NCBI RefSeq assembly: GCF_023278565.1
Contig: NC_064680.1
Coordinates: 2,480,001 to 2,544,000, forward strand
Source of the DNA: Colletotrichum lupini
Taxonomy: Eukaryota; Ascomycota; Sordariomycetes; Glomerellales; Glomerellaceae
Direction: 5' to 3'
DNA length: 64,000 nt
Shown: positions 23,920-35,156 of the stretch, one piece after another
Layout of the letters: every line of letters starts with the position of its first letter
Numbering within the stretch: the stretch's first letter is position 1
Made by a program: the position numbers and the translations under genes
The notes under the pieces: generated by a model
Told to the model about the DNA's origin: nothing
The model's database searches: none
Seen by the model: the letters and a program-made list of their open reading frames with translations, nothing else

Positions 23920-25248
23920 ATGCCCGGCTCTGTAGATCCCACCACCCCGACAGAACCCTCGTCGCCGAGGCACTCCCCGCGCATCGAGCTCCCAGAAGAA
24001 GACGCCAGCGCCTCCCCGCGGACAGACGGCCAGACCAGCCCAGGCCTCAGGAACAGCAAAGGATGGGACGGCAAGCTCAGGGTTCAGCGTACCGCCGTCC
24101 TCGCCAACCCAGAGGTCCTCTCCGATCCGGAATCCGATGACGAGAACGTCCTTCCGGGCGAAGAACTACCCGCTGACGAAGGCAAGTCTTCCTTACCTGG
24201 CGCGCTCTTCCTGCGCTGGGCTACAAGCGCGAGGCGAGGCGAGGCGTGTTGCATGGAAAACTAACACGCCCAACCCCATCCCACAGATCTACTCGATGGC
24301 GAAGACCCAGAAACAGACGAACTCATCGTCTCTCACGCCCGCGTCTCCTCCATACCCGCCCTCCGCCTCGAACGCTTCCAAAAGGTGGTACGCCTCTGCC
24401 TCCGCCAGAACTCGATCCAGTCCATCGACGGCCTCGCCGCCCTCGCGCCCACCCTCGAGGACCTCGACTTTTACGACAACCTCATCTCCCACATCCGCGG
24501 CCTCGACGACCTCGTCAACCTCACCTCTCTCGACCTCAGCTTCAACAAGATCAAGCACATCAAGCACGTCAACCACCTGACCAAGCTCAAGGAGATCTTC
24601 CTCGTCGCCAACAAGATCTCCACAATCGAAAACCTCGAAGGGCTCGATGACCTCACCTCGCTCGAGCTCGGCTCCAACCGCATCCGCGTCCTTCAGAACC
24701 TCGACTCCCTGAAGAAACTCGAGGAGCTCTGGGTCGCCAAGAACAAAATCACCGAGCTCACGGGGCTAGGCGGACTCTCTAACCTGCGCCTCCTCAGCAT
24801 CCAATCCAACCGCATTCGCGACCTGGCGCCCTTGGCTGAGGTGCCCGGCCTCGAGGAACTCTACATCTCTCACAACGCCCTCACCTCCCTCGCCGGTATC
24901 GAAAAGAGCGAGAAGCTGCGCGTCCTCGACATCTCCAACAACGCCGTTGCGAGCGTTAAGGGCCTCGCGCCACTCAAGAACCTCGAGGAGCTCTGGGCCA
25001 GCTATAATCAGATTGGCGACTTCAACGAGGTCGAGAAGGAGCTCAAGGACAAGGAACACCTCACGACGGTCTACTTTGAGGGCAACCCGCTACAGCTTAG
25101 AGGACCCGCGGTGTATCGCAACAAAGTCCGTCTGGCGTTGCCCCAACTATCCCAGATCGACGCAAGTGAGTACATCAGAAGAAAAACCCCATTACTGTGA
25201 AAAACTACTTGCTGACAAATCGCTCCAGCCTTTGTCAAAACATCATGA
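23920..25248 (+). CDS. sds22: Sds22, leucine-rich PP1 regulatory subunit
   Basis: Three exons: 23920-24181, 24287-25165 and 25229-25248, 386 residues. The start (CACCATGCCC) is in ideal context. Intron 1 begins with GC, not GT (GAAG|GCAAGT ... CTAAC ... CCACAG), a GC-AG intron; intron 2 is GTGAGT/CCAG, 63 nt. After a ~100-residue acidic, Ser/Pro-rich N-terminus come about eleven SDS22-type 22-residue LRRs, for example VRLCLRQNSIQSIDGL, LEDLDFYDNLISHI, LTSLDLSFNKIKHI and LEELWVAKNKITEL. The LRR cap is LTTVYFEGNPLQLRGPAVYR, then KVRLALPQLSQIDATFVKTS at the C-terminus. Sds22 binds the type 1 protein phosphatase catalytic subunit and controls its maturation and mitotic role in the nucleus and cytoplasm. 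Residue matches across the whole family length make this firm. Confidence 0.96.
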
Positions 25249-25772
25249 TTTCCAGGCACAGCGTTCTAGCATGAGACTTACGAGGCTGGCGTGGCGTTAC
25301 AAAGGCGTTTGATTAGAAGATCTGGGTGCGAGGGCAGACATCAATGGACATATAAGGCCCTTTCTTCACCACACGAGGTATTTCTCGGCACACACATGCA
25401 CGGTCACACATACTCAGCTACGCTGTTTGGCGAGCATGAGTACATGATGACAGGTATGATGCATTCTTCAATGGGCGGGCGGCTTTTTCTGACTTTGGGC
25501 GTGTAAACGCTGCATGTCACGGGCGAGCGGGATTTCCAACTTGGCTTGGTCATGGCTTTCGTTGTATTTTAGCGGCAGATCATAGTCTTGCCGGGGGAGA
25601 GGGTATCTAGATACAATCGACGTACGTCGTACGTGGTTTGACACATGTCGGACAGATTTCCCACGCACACCGCCAGTTGCACTACCAAAAGACCGCTCTC
25701 TAAGGAGTGGTATGGGTAGTTATGAAGTGCGATAAATCAGGCAAAATGGATGGGATGTAAAATTCAATCCAC
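25249..25772. other. convergent 3' UTR region of sds22 and xyl1
   Basis: Holds both 3' flanks. No gene-like ORF. Confidence 0.6.
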
Positions 25773-27384
25773 TTAACCAAAGATCCAAAGCTTCTCAGTG
25801 GGGAAGTACTATCATGTCTTGTTAGCTGACAAACATAACGAGAGGGTCAACAGATGAGGGTAAACTCACGTTTGCGGGCTGGTTGAAGCGAGTCTTCCTG
25901 TCAAGGGAGCTGATCTTGTCGATCTCGGACTGCTCGAGGTCGAAGTCGGTGACAGACAGGTTCTGGGCAAGGACGTGCTTGCGGCTGGTCTTGGGGATGA
26001 CAGCAAGACCACGCTGGGTAGCCCAGCGGAGAAGGACCTGGGAAGGCTCCTTGTTGTGCTTCTTGGCAATGGCCGTGACGGTTGGCTCCTCAAAGAGAGG
26101 GACAAAGTCGGTAGCGTGCTCCATGTTGAACTCCTTGAAGGAAGCAGGGCCGAAGGAAGAGTAGGCGGTGACGGCGATGCCCTCGTTGGCAGCCAGCTTG
26201 ATCAGGTCAGGCTGGACCAGGTAGGGGTGGTGCTCGATCTGCAGGGTAGCAGGAGGGATCTTGGCGTAGCGGAGGAGGTCGTAGAGGAGCTGGCCCTGGA
26301 AGTTGGAGACACCGATGCTCTTGGAGAGCTTGTTCTCAACGAGGCTCTCCATGGCAGTCCAGGTCTCCTGGATGGAGGCCTTGGAGGGGCGGATTTCGGA
26401 CTTGCCATCGTAGTGCCAGCCGGGAGGGTATCTGACGGAGGGGTCGACGTACTCGAGGGCGACGGGGAAGTGGATGAGGTAGAGGTCGAAGTAGTCGACG
26501 CCCCAGTCGGCGAGCTGCTTCTTGACGATGGGCTCTACGCGCTCGCCATCGTGGAAGGTGTTCCAGAGCTTGGAGACGATGAAGAGCTCCTCACGCTTGA
26601 CGAGACCCTCCTTGATGGCGCGGGCAACACCCTGGCCACACTCAACTTCATTGCCGTAATCTGGACAATTGACAACGTTAGTTACGTGTTAACCCCATAG
26701 CACAGTTGAACGTCATGGCGAATCAAAGTGTGTATGATTTGAGTTGTCCATGTGTGATGGATTCGGGGAATGCGGGAGCGTAGCCCCGAGTGTAAGTGGA
26801 TGGCATTGGTGAGGGTAGTGAGGGGAGTGACAAGTGACAGGGCAGGTCGGGGGGAGGGGTGCGTATCCCGGGTGAAGTGCAGGGGTGGCTGCGGAGAGCT
26901 TTCCGGGTGAAGTTGTAGCGCATGGGGAAAATCCCCATCGGTACTCTGCAGAAATTCGCACCGATGATCCATGGTGGGGTTTAGGAGGGGTAATAGTTGG
27001 CTTCTCAGGAAGAAATTATGGAGGGGGGAGACACGCAGCAGACCACCAACACCAGCATCAATGGCAGCGCGCAACGCGTTTTTCTGCAAGAGAAACCTGT
27101 CCAATTGCTTCCTGGTTGCCACGCAGTTGCCGCCTGTCACTGAAGCTGGGTTCATTGCGCCGCAGAATGCTTCCTCTTGCTCTCGCTCTCACCACACCAT
27201 TGACAGTGTATGCTCGTGCTTGTGGGCTGTTTCACTTACCGCAGGCGCCGTCAAACAGACGGTATCCGGCCTTGATGGCCTCGTAGACGGTGTCGGCGGC
27301 AATGTCGTTGTCAACCTTCCACAGACCGAAGCCCACTTGGGGCATGTCAAAGCCGCTGTTCAGCTTGATGTTGGGGACGGCCAT
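25773..27384 (-). CDS. xyl1: D-xylose reductase (aldo-keto reductase, AKR2 type)
   Basis: Three exons: 27384-27240, 26660-25870 and 25808-25773, 323 residues, the usual length. It reduces D-xylose to xylitol with NAD(P)H, the first step of fungal pentose catabolism, in the cytosol. The catalytic tetrad is Asp45, Tyr50 (DGACDYGNE), Lys79 (FIVSKLWN) and His112 (YLIHFPV). The cofactor loop is [13 protein letters not shown], the Ser/Ser-type variant seen in many Sordariomycetes and not the IPKSN..R form of yeasts. The end [16 protein letters not shown] is restored by the last 36-nt exon. Intron 1 is 579 nt, unusually long for this window, and splits the Tyr50 region (TGCG|GTAAGT ... GTCCAG|ATTAC). 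Intron 2 is 61 nt. Open frames that begin inside intron 1 are artefacts. Confidence 0.97.
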
Positions 27385-29760
27385 GATGAATGGTAGCTGT
27401 CGTTGTTCTGGGAAGTAGGTTCGAGAGTGTAAGATCAACGAAGCGTGGCAGAACTTGAGAGAGAGAAGAGGGGAGGGAGAGAAGGAAAAGACAGACAGCA
27501 CTCAGGGTCGGGAAGAGGGACGATGTACGTATTTATAACCATGGCACCAACGTCAGGTGTTCTGGTACGCGGTTGCCAGGCAATGTAGAGTATTCGTCTG
27601 GCCCGGAAGGCAAGCTTGCTGAGTCCTAGGGCAAGTAGACCAATTGCAACTTCCTGGCTTTCCCATTGCCCGCGTCGATAACCTCCACCTGTCCCCGGCC
27701 GGCTGCATGCTTCCAGACACCCCATGGTGCCGTCACCATACATATTTGCGGCGATATCTAGGGCTCAAGAGGCTGGCGGGGTGAAAAGGGACCGATAGGA
27801 TAAAAAGTGACACACAGATCGCCTTCCCCAAAACCAACCAAACCAGCCAGGGGGTCCCCGCCGGAGGAAAGAAAGCTAGCTGGTCGTTCCGAGCCCGTGA
27901 CACGTCGACATTGGACGATGTGAAATATCCATAAGTGTAGTGGCCGGGTAATGTTACGGGCAGGAAGAGGCACCTCAGACGGAGAGGCGCGCGTGGATAA
28001 GCCGGCCGGGCTTCATGTGGAGATGGGGGGTGGGTGGTTGCTGGCTCACTGCTACAGAATGACACGCGCCCATTTGTGCGTTTAAATCAGCCTGTGAGGA
28101 CTTGAGCTACGGTCGACCCAGGAGACTTCCATTGGGGTAAATTGGAGTTCAAGCTTCCCGCTGCTGGCTGTCAAGGTCAGGGTCCCAGTTTGCAAAGTTT
28201 CGCGGGATGGAAGCCAATATGCATGGGAATTGTGATTTTGGCAGCCCTTCCTTTGGGTTGGTTGGTCCCAGGGCGGCTTTCCTGCCCTGCCACTGGTTCC
28301 CTTTGACTCTACCTACTAAGAAACCGCGGCCAGCTGACGCTGTGCCTCCCTGTCACTCATGTTGGTACAGGAATGCCGTATTGTGACAGATTTCCCGCAA
28401 GTGTCACTGCCCCCTCAGGTGTGCCTGTACTCTGAACGAAAGGAGTTGCTTATTCTTCTCCTCGGTTACCGTTTTCTCTTTCCATCGCAAGCGTAAGTAT
28501 CCGCCTGTTCCTGGCCTGGACCTTCTCAACGAACATCGCTCTTTACCTACCTCAAGGGCCCGCACGAGGTGCTATTGTGGAGAATCGATTTCGCCGAGAC
28601 CCGTTTTATTTTGCATTTAGCCTGAATGCTGTTCGGCGCGGCTAATTGGTTTCTCTTCTTCCATCGTCAACGGCTTGCTGGACTTCTATCCGCAGAACTT
28701 CACCAGCAGACCTTCACCCGCTGAGCCCGGCAGAGAAAACGTCTCTGTGCTCCCGAGTTCCGATTGATCAACGCTACTGAATACTACACAGCGCCTTGTA
28801 CAAGCCGTCGTTTCCTCAATTGCTAACCACACCAATCACACATCTTCTCTGGACGCCACTCAGATGCCAGATCTCTGGGTTGCACGGTGGCTGGAGTCAG
28901 ATAACACTAGGTACTTCACTACCTGCCTACTTCACACCAGCCTCGATCCGAATCTTCACGCGGAATGTCGCACATCCCGTCACCTCATTCAGTGCATCCT
29001 CGGCCCATTTGCCGGAGCGCCTCGTATCCACGTGGGTGGGCGCGTGGGGTCATTCCGGACCTGAGACCCTCTCTGCACCTCACTTCATCCGGGTGGATCC
29101 CACCATGAGATGAATCTGAGCCTCATCCCGCTGTTTTCTTATTGACAAAACTGCATTTGCACCCGAAGTGACCGGACTGAAAGCCTCATAATTACTTGCC
29201 CTCGGCTTCAACTGTGTTTCTCCTGAAAATTTGTTGATATTATGACGAGAATAAACCAGGACCTTTATAGTGGCCTTTGTCTCGTGGCCTCGATCGAGTG
29301 CCTGCGTTGAAATTGTTCGCTGACTTAAGAAGACTGACAAAGCGGTATTGTTCGTTCTGCTAATGAAACGCTTTTACGCCAGCGAAGACACAATTAACTC
29401 AGAGCTTTCAAATACTTTCATTCAAGTGGCAGGGCATGTAAAGGCATTGACTGCTACAAAGAATGGCGCACTCTCAAAGCCATCGCAAGCATGCGGTACC
29501 AATTGTTCTCGAAGACAACCACTGGATTACTTTGTTTCTTGCTTGCATACCAGTCCTCTATTGAACGAATGATGAAGAAACATTCGAAGGAAAACACATA
29601 CATATAATATAATTGACTGTCACTGGCATTTGAATTAGAAAAAAAACAGAGACATACTCATCAAACACATCAGCATCATCACTCACACTTCCAATTTCAC
29701 AACATCGAAGCAAGCGGGCAGGTACCATCGCGCAACTATATCCAATCAAGTATCATCAGC
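27385..29760. promoter_or_regulatory. divergent upstream region of xyl1 (-) and kinase gene (+)
   Basis: 2.4 kb without a recognisable gene. The xyl1 leader on the minus strand (27385-27500) is CT-rich. Between 28440 and 28800 the plus strand has leader-like CT tracts and GTAAGT-type sites but no linked coding frame. Confidence 0.45.
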
Positions 29761-32700
29761 ATGTCACAGAATCCTACTCATCAGGTCCAGGTAGCCATGA
29801 ACAATAACGGCCCTGACCTGGCCGCGCAGCAGGCTCTGAATCAAGCGTGGGTAGAGAAGCAAAGGAGAATAAAGTTGGTGAACAGGATCACAGCGAGAAT
29901 GGGTGCCGAGAGGGGTGAGCAATATCTGCAGTACGACATGAACGGCAACGTCCGTCCTTATCGTTACGGTTTCCCGACCCCACCCCCTTCCGACCCAAGG
30001 ATCCATGGACCCAGTGTGAGGTACGCTTCCCGTTACTTCGACTCGACCCATCTAGATGAGGCCCAAGCCAAGTACGGGGGTCAAAAGCATCCCAAAGGTT
30101 ACAATATCCGTCTAAAACGTATTTTGGGAGCAGGGGGCTACGGATTCGCAGCTCACATCGTACACAAGGACCCCAGAACGGGCTTCAATACTGACTGCGT
30201 GATCAAGATTGAAAAGTCTCGTCACCATAACAAGTCGGCGCTGAAACGAGAGGAGAAGGCTCTCTGGGTGAGTACTCCGCCGCTCTGGATCGTGTAGTCT
30301 TTTGAGTATCTTCCTGACGTGTTATAGAAATTCGTAGGCGCACAACATATCCTGCAGATATCGGACATCACTCGAGAAATCCAAGCAAAAAGGGCTGCTG
30401 ACCTGACTGCGCACCAGAATAGCCACCCCCCTCCCCCAGCTGGGGCCAAGTTGCCCGACCCAGAGATCCAAGACAAGAATTGGACTCTCAGGGACTTTGA
30501 AAAACAACCCATTCGCAACTTTGTCATTCTCGAGAACGCCAATCTCGGTGACCTAGGCTTGTGGATCAGCAAGTCTAGCCGTCTTGGAAAGCGTTGGCCT
30601 CAGAGCGCCATCTGGATGCTCTTCCAAAATCGTAAGTCTATGAAATATCCTGCCCGATGACCTTTAGATAGTGTTACTGATTTCGCCTTGACAGTCGCCC
30701 TCGGTCTGGTTGGTATGGGTTACCCTCTGAGGGAACATTACGAAGCTTCGCACCCAGATTGGGAGTATCAGAAGCCAATTGACGAGGAATTCCCCGATGA
30801 CCCAAAAGTCGAACTCCAGGAAACCGTGCACTTCGATCTTGACCCCAGAAATGGTAAGTTTATTGAGAACTCTGACTTTCGGGAACAAGGTACTAACTTG
30901 CGCAGTTCTTTTGGCGAATAGATCCATGTTTCACGGCAACTTCCCGACCTTCAAGGTATATATAACCTCTCACTCATTTTCAAGAAGGTCGCACTAACAG
31001 TTTCCAGATTGCCGACTTCGGATTGACCGAGTTTTTCAGCGAGTATGAGAATGACCCCGAACACTTCAAGTAAGTTAATGCTCAAAGGACTGCTATGAGC
31101 TTTACTTGACTAACTTTTCTTCTTCTACCAACAGTAAGGAGTTTTTCTTGCACTGTCGTTGCAGAGGGAAGCCCGTTTACTACGCACCCGTAAGTCACCG
31201 GTCACGTTGCGTGAATTACAATCGCTTCTACTAATATACACTGTCTAGGAACAATTTACCAGAGAGTGGGAGCAGGTGAATGACATCATCGACGACGATG
31301 GCATCAACCACTTCGTGGCTGACGATGGAACGAAGCCGCCAGTTGCTGGCAATTACGGGATGCATACAAACATCTTCCAGGTGGGCATCATTGTAAGTTG
31401 ACCATTCTGACCTCCATTTTACCGTGTTATCTGAGACTAACAAGCTTGAACAGATCTGGTGCGCCATTACTCTCTGCTCATTCCAACAGGCTGCCATTCG
31501 TGTCCATTACAAAGACGCTTGGGGACGAGACATCACCACCTACGGAGGCGCCCTGCAGAGTGCACAGTTCAACGACATTGATCCTGCACTCAAAGACCTG
31601 GTACAGAGATGCATGGCCCATAACCCCTCTGATCGCCCAAATCTGAGAGAGCTGGTTGCCACGATCAACAATCGTCTCGCCAGGAATGACCTGGAGTCGG
31701 AAGATGCTCTGGCCGCGTGGTCCCGTGACTTCTTCACAACCCCTCGTGTTCCCGGTGACGAACCCCCTCGGGTCAAGCGTGAACGCGAGGACGAAGGGGA
31801 TGACGCGCAAGGCGATGCTGGAAGGGGCGCATCCCGGCGTGCCGTCGACGATGGCAATGGCCACCCCGTTGCACTGGAAGTTCAGAGGGTGCAAGCCAGG
31901 CAACAGGGAGTCGCTGATGAGCCGCTGCTCCTCGACGTCTTCCAGCCTCCGGTACAGCCTCAGCCTGTACAGGGAAATAATCTTCTCGGGCAATCATCTA
32001 ACAAAGGCCCCGTCGTCGCCCCTGGCTATCCAGCCCTATCTCCAATGCCCATGATCAGGGAGGAACGTGCAGCGGCCGCACCTGTATTCGTCGGCCTCAA
32101 CAACCAGTACAACCAACCTGCCGCCGTCAACCCACCCGGCGGCTTCGACGTGAGAGCTCAGGGGGCACCGCAGGCGCAGTGGCAACCGCAGATGCCAGTC
32201 ATGCAGCAGCCCAACAATATGAACAACAACTACATGTTCAACTATGCCGCGCCGAATCCCATGGTACAAAATCCCGATTTGGGAGCTCAAGCAGGTCTAG
32301 CGGCATACCGTCAGGCCCAGGCAGTTCGGGGCGCGGGACAGATTCCGTGGAACGCGTATGCCCCGCCAGGTGAGCCCTTTCTTCATCAGCCAGTGCCAAA
32401 TGTTCAACCCCCTCCGCCTGAAGCTATACAGCATCAGTTCGCGCCGCCTGATGATCCTAACCCATACGCCCAAGTCTGGCGATTCAACTCTGTCCACCAA
32501 GGGCCTGCCGATCCTGAACCATATGCTCAAGTTGGGCGACTGGGTCTCACGCGGCAAGAGCAGCAGGCGCGGCAAGAGTGGCAGCAACAGTGGCGACAGC
32601 GGCAGCAACAGCAAGAGCGACAGTGGCAGCTAGAGGAACAGCAACGGCAGCAGAGACAACAGCAGAGACAACAGCAGAATCAGTACATGCAGGACCCTGG

Positions 32701-32827
32701 CCCTTCTAGGCAGCCTCAAATGCAGATGCAGGCTCTTCTCCAGGATGCTCAGCAACACGATATCGGAGGTAACGAGATGGATATCTTTGAAGAGTTTATC
32801 AATGACCCCGATGCCATGGAGCAGTGA
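29761..32827 (+). CDS. divergent protein kinase with Gln-rich C-terminal tail
   Basis: Eight exons: 29761-30267, 30328-30631, 30695-30853, 30906-30955, 31008-31069, 31135-31189, 31249-31392 and 31454-32827, 884 residues, all phases closing. The kinase fold starts near residue 118: ILGAGGYGFAAHIVHK (Gly loop) and CVIKIEK (VAIK Lys). The catalytic loop is VHFDLDPRNVLLANR: HRD is HFD, so the catalytic Asp and the Asn remain but the HRD Arg and the KPEN Lys are changed. IADFG (DFG) and YYAPEQF (APE) are intact. An insert of ~60 residues follows the Gly-loop lobe, and the C-lobe ends at CMAHNPSDRPNLRELVATIN. The tail (about 400 residues) is disordered, with Asn/Pro-rich parts and a Gln run (QQQRQQQNQYM). 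It resembles the lineage-expanded, poorly studied kinases of filamentous fungi; activity is uncertain but possible. Confidence 0.85.
32570..32690 (+). repeat. CAG-rich low-complexity coding repeat
   Basis: Imperfect CAG/CAA repeats in frame encode the Gln-rich part of the kinase tail, interrupted by Arg and Trp codons. Confidence 0.75.
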
Positions 32828-34353
32828 GCTTGTGAGTCAAAGTCATTTAGCTTTGTCATTCCTCCCGCCTTTTGTAAAGAACTGTAACGGATCTAGCATA
32901 GCGAATGGCGCGTAGTTTGAATGAAGATAGAGACGGCTGGTGCCGTCTTTGGTCTATAGGTAGGTACATGCATTCTTCAAAGAAGATTCGGGATTGAACA
33001 ATGGTATATAAAGAATGTTCACGAGGTGAACCGTTGGCTTGTATGTTGTTAGATTCACACTTGCTTTTGGGACTCTTGGCTTTGCTTGAAGCAGGCGTCT
33101 GGTGTTAGACAATTTATATGAATAAGACGATAGAAATGTGTACGCTATATTAAAAAGCAAGAGAGTTATTGCAACAAGATTACATCCCGTGTGTCCTCGG
33201 GATTATCTCATGATACGGCTCTGTGGGTATTTGATGACCCGAGCCATCGCCATCACCATGAAACCATGCAGACCCTACCTTTATACTAAGCTCTATATAC
33301 TTTGGCTGGCTCATTGCAACGGGTGAGAGGAGAACTTGCTCGGCGATCTTCTGGCACTTCAACCACCGGCAGTCACGTCTCGGGATCTCTTATGTCTTCT
33401 CCCACTTGTCGCCTTTCTTCGCGCACTAGATACACCGATTACCTCCAGTCAGGGTGTATCGACAGTCCAACAAAGGGAACTCATCATCGAGGGATCGGCT
33501 GGCCTCTCTGTTGTTACACCTAGTCCGAGTGCAATATATATGAGGGAACTGAGCAGGGAAGTCGAGGATCTCAGGACCAGGGATAAAGCGGGTTTCTGGG
33601 AGTTCTGGGTGTCATCGGCAGAGCCTCCCTCAGAGCTCGAAACAGAATCGTCGGAGTGTCGAAGAGGTTGACCTAGTTGAGCTGTCGGAAGGGGTCGCGT
33701 CGACAGGGTCACTAATTGCGATTGGCTAGCAATTCTCCTCGGTACAAATGCTCACTTAAGTCCAGCTATCCGCTTCTATTAGTAACGCTGTGTCGTTGAC
33801 GTATTCGTCAACGGATACGGGGTTCGTGAAAGGAGCTGACGAACAGGGAGGTGAAAATTTAGAGATAAACGACGTGATGTCGAACGCTACCGTTAAAGTC
33901 AGATAGGGCAGGTATTGACAAGGCTCTCTTGCTCCCTCGGAGTACTACCAGGCGGACAGTCTTCGGCTTGTGGGAAGAGACTACTGTCTGGCTGCGATCC
34001 TGCACTCGTATTAAATAGGTTCCAATGACCCCTCCGGAGACAATTTTTTACCGGAGCGCTCAAGACAGGAAGGGGCTGAGGTCAATGCACATAGTATATA
34101 AATCGAGCTATCGGGCGACCCATTGTCCCAATGCATCGAGCTGTATTGTAGCAAGTACAGCCGGGCCAGTTCTTCGATGGTCTTCGACGAGACTACCCCT
34201 GCTGGTGGAATTCAGGCTTGCTGATGGAAGCTTCCTTCAAGCCAATGTGCTCAATTGTCTTCTGTACTCGTCTTATAAAGGGAACTTGAATACCGCACTC
34301 CGTGGCCTCGCTTGGTCCGTGACGTATTCGTGGCGGGCGAAGCAGACGACGAA

Positions 34354-34509
34354 CAGGAGCTAAGAATAAGGTGGTGAAGAGAATCTATGCGAGCGTGAAC
34401 TTTGGATGGGTTGAAAATGCACACCCGCGAGCAGGGGCTAGGAATGAGGTGGTGAAGCGAATCTGCGTGAGCGTGAACGTTGCATGAATAGAAATGCACA
34501 CCCACAGGC
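34354..34509. repeat. two-copy tandem duplication, about 78-bp unit
   Basis: Unit 1 starts at 34354 (CAGGAGCTAAGAATAAGGTG) and unit 2 at 34432 (CAGGGGCTAGGAATGAGGTG). Both continue with GTGAA(G)xGAATCTxxGxGAGCGTGAAC and end in GAAAATGCACACCC / GAAATGCACACCC. The copies differ at about a fifth of positions, so the duplication is not recent. Confidence 0.75.
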
Positions 34510-34675
34510 TGCCTACACTCATGGTTTAGTTAGTGAACTATCATGAACGGATATGCCACAAACGGCTACCAAAATAATGCAGCAGAGCTCATACTCCGGG
34601 TCAAGCTTTGGCGGCCTCTTTAGGCACAAATCCGTTGATGAACTTTATACTGAAGGTCTTTTGCTCAGTGTCTAT

Positions 34676-34864
34676 CTAGTTATCAAAGGACTCGCTAGAC
34701 CCTAACAAGGCCGTGTCTGGGAGGTGGTCTCCTGGCTTAGGCTTTGTCAACTTCTCGAGGATTAAATGCTCACGAGCTTCATCTTTACCGAAAGCTTTCC
34801 CCATAGCCAGATGAAGGTACTTACGATTTTGGTACCATGACATCTCAGGGTTCGTCTTGCGCAT
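34676..34864 (-). pseudogene. possible gene fragment, kinase-like (very tentative)
   Basis: A 62-codon minus-strand frame contains KAFGKDEAREHLILEKL and a Pro/Gly/Asp stretch (KPKPGDHLPDTALL). This spacing recalls the segment after the VAIK lysine in SRPK-type kinases, which I infer only from word-like similarity. There is no Gly loop, catalytic loop or DFG in the flanks, and a stop follows directly. It may instead be a chance ORF. A GTAAGT at about 34825 could mark an old intron. Confidence 0.18.
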
Positions 34865-35156
34865 CAGGCTTTGGCAACATCTTCAGTTCCAACACATTGA
34901 CGGGCTCAGTGTGCGTTGTGGCATCAAGGCCAGTAGGCATGAATAAGACGAAAGTATGCGCGGTCTTTATATCACGGGACGCTGAAAGAAGTTTTTACAC
35001 AAAAGAGATATATCTTCCAATATAGGGTATCTTTTCAAAAGTCTAGTCGTGATGCCTATGCCATCCAAAACTCCTCCTGCTATGTACACCGCACCATCTC
35101 CAAAACCCAAACGCCGAAGCCCATATAACCCTCAATGCAAAAAGTACCGACATTTC

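Larger units (their letters stand above)
32828..35156. other. gene-poor region with repeats and possible gene fragments
   Basis: No intact gene. It contains the tandem duplication at 34354-34509 and a related stretch near 33795-33855. A plus-strand frame at 33336-33671 encodes a plausible helical stretch (YMRELSREVEDLRTRDKAG then FWEFW) but has no convincing start or partner exon. A minus-strand fragment is at 34676-34864. The stretch looks like decaying sequence. Confidence 0.45.

Noticed and set aside
33336..33671. 111-codon ORF with a plausible helical segment
   Set aside because: The start has poor context, no splice partner could be found, and the region looks degenerate; mentioned only in the region entry.
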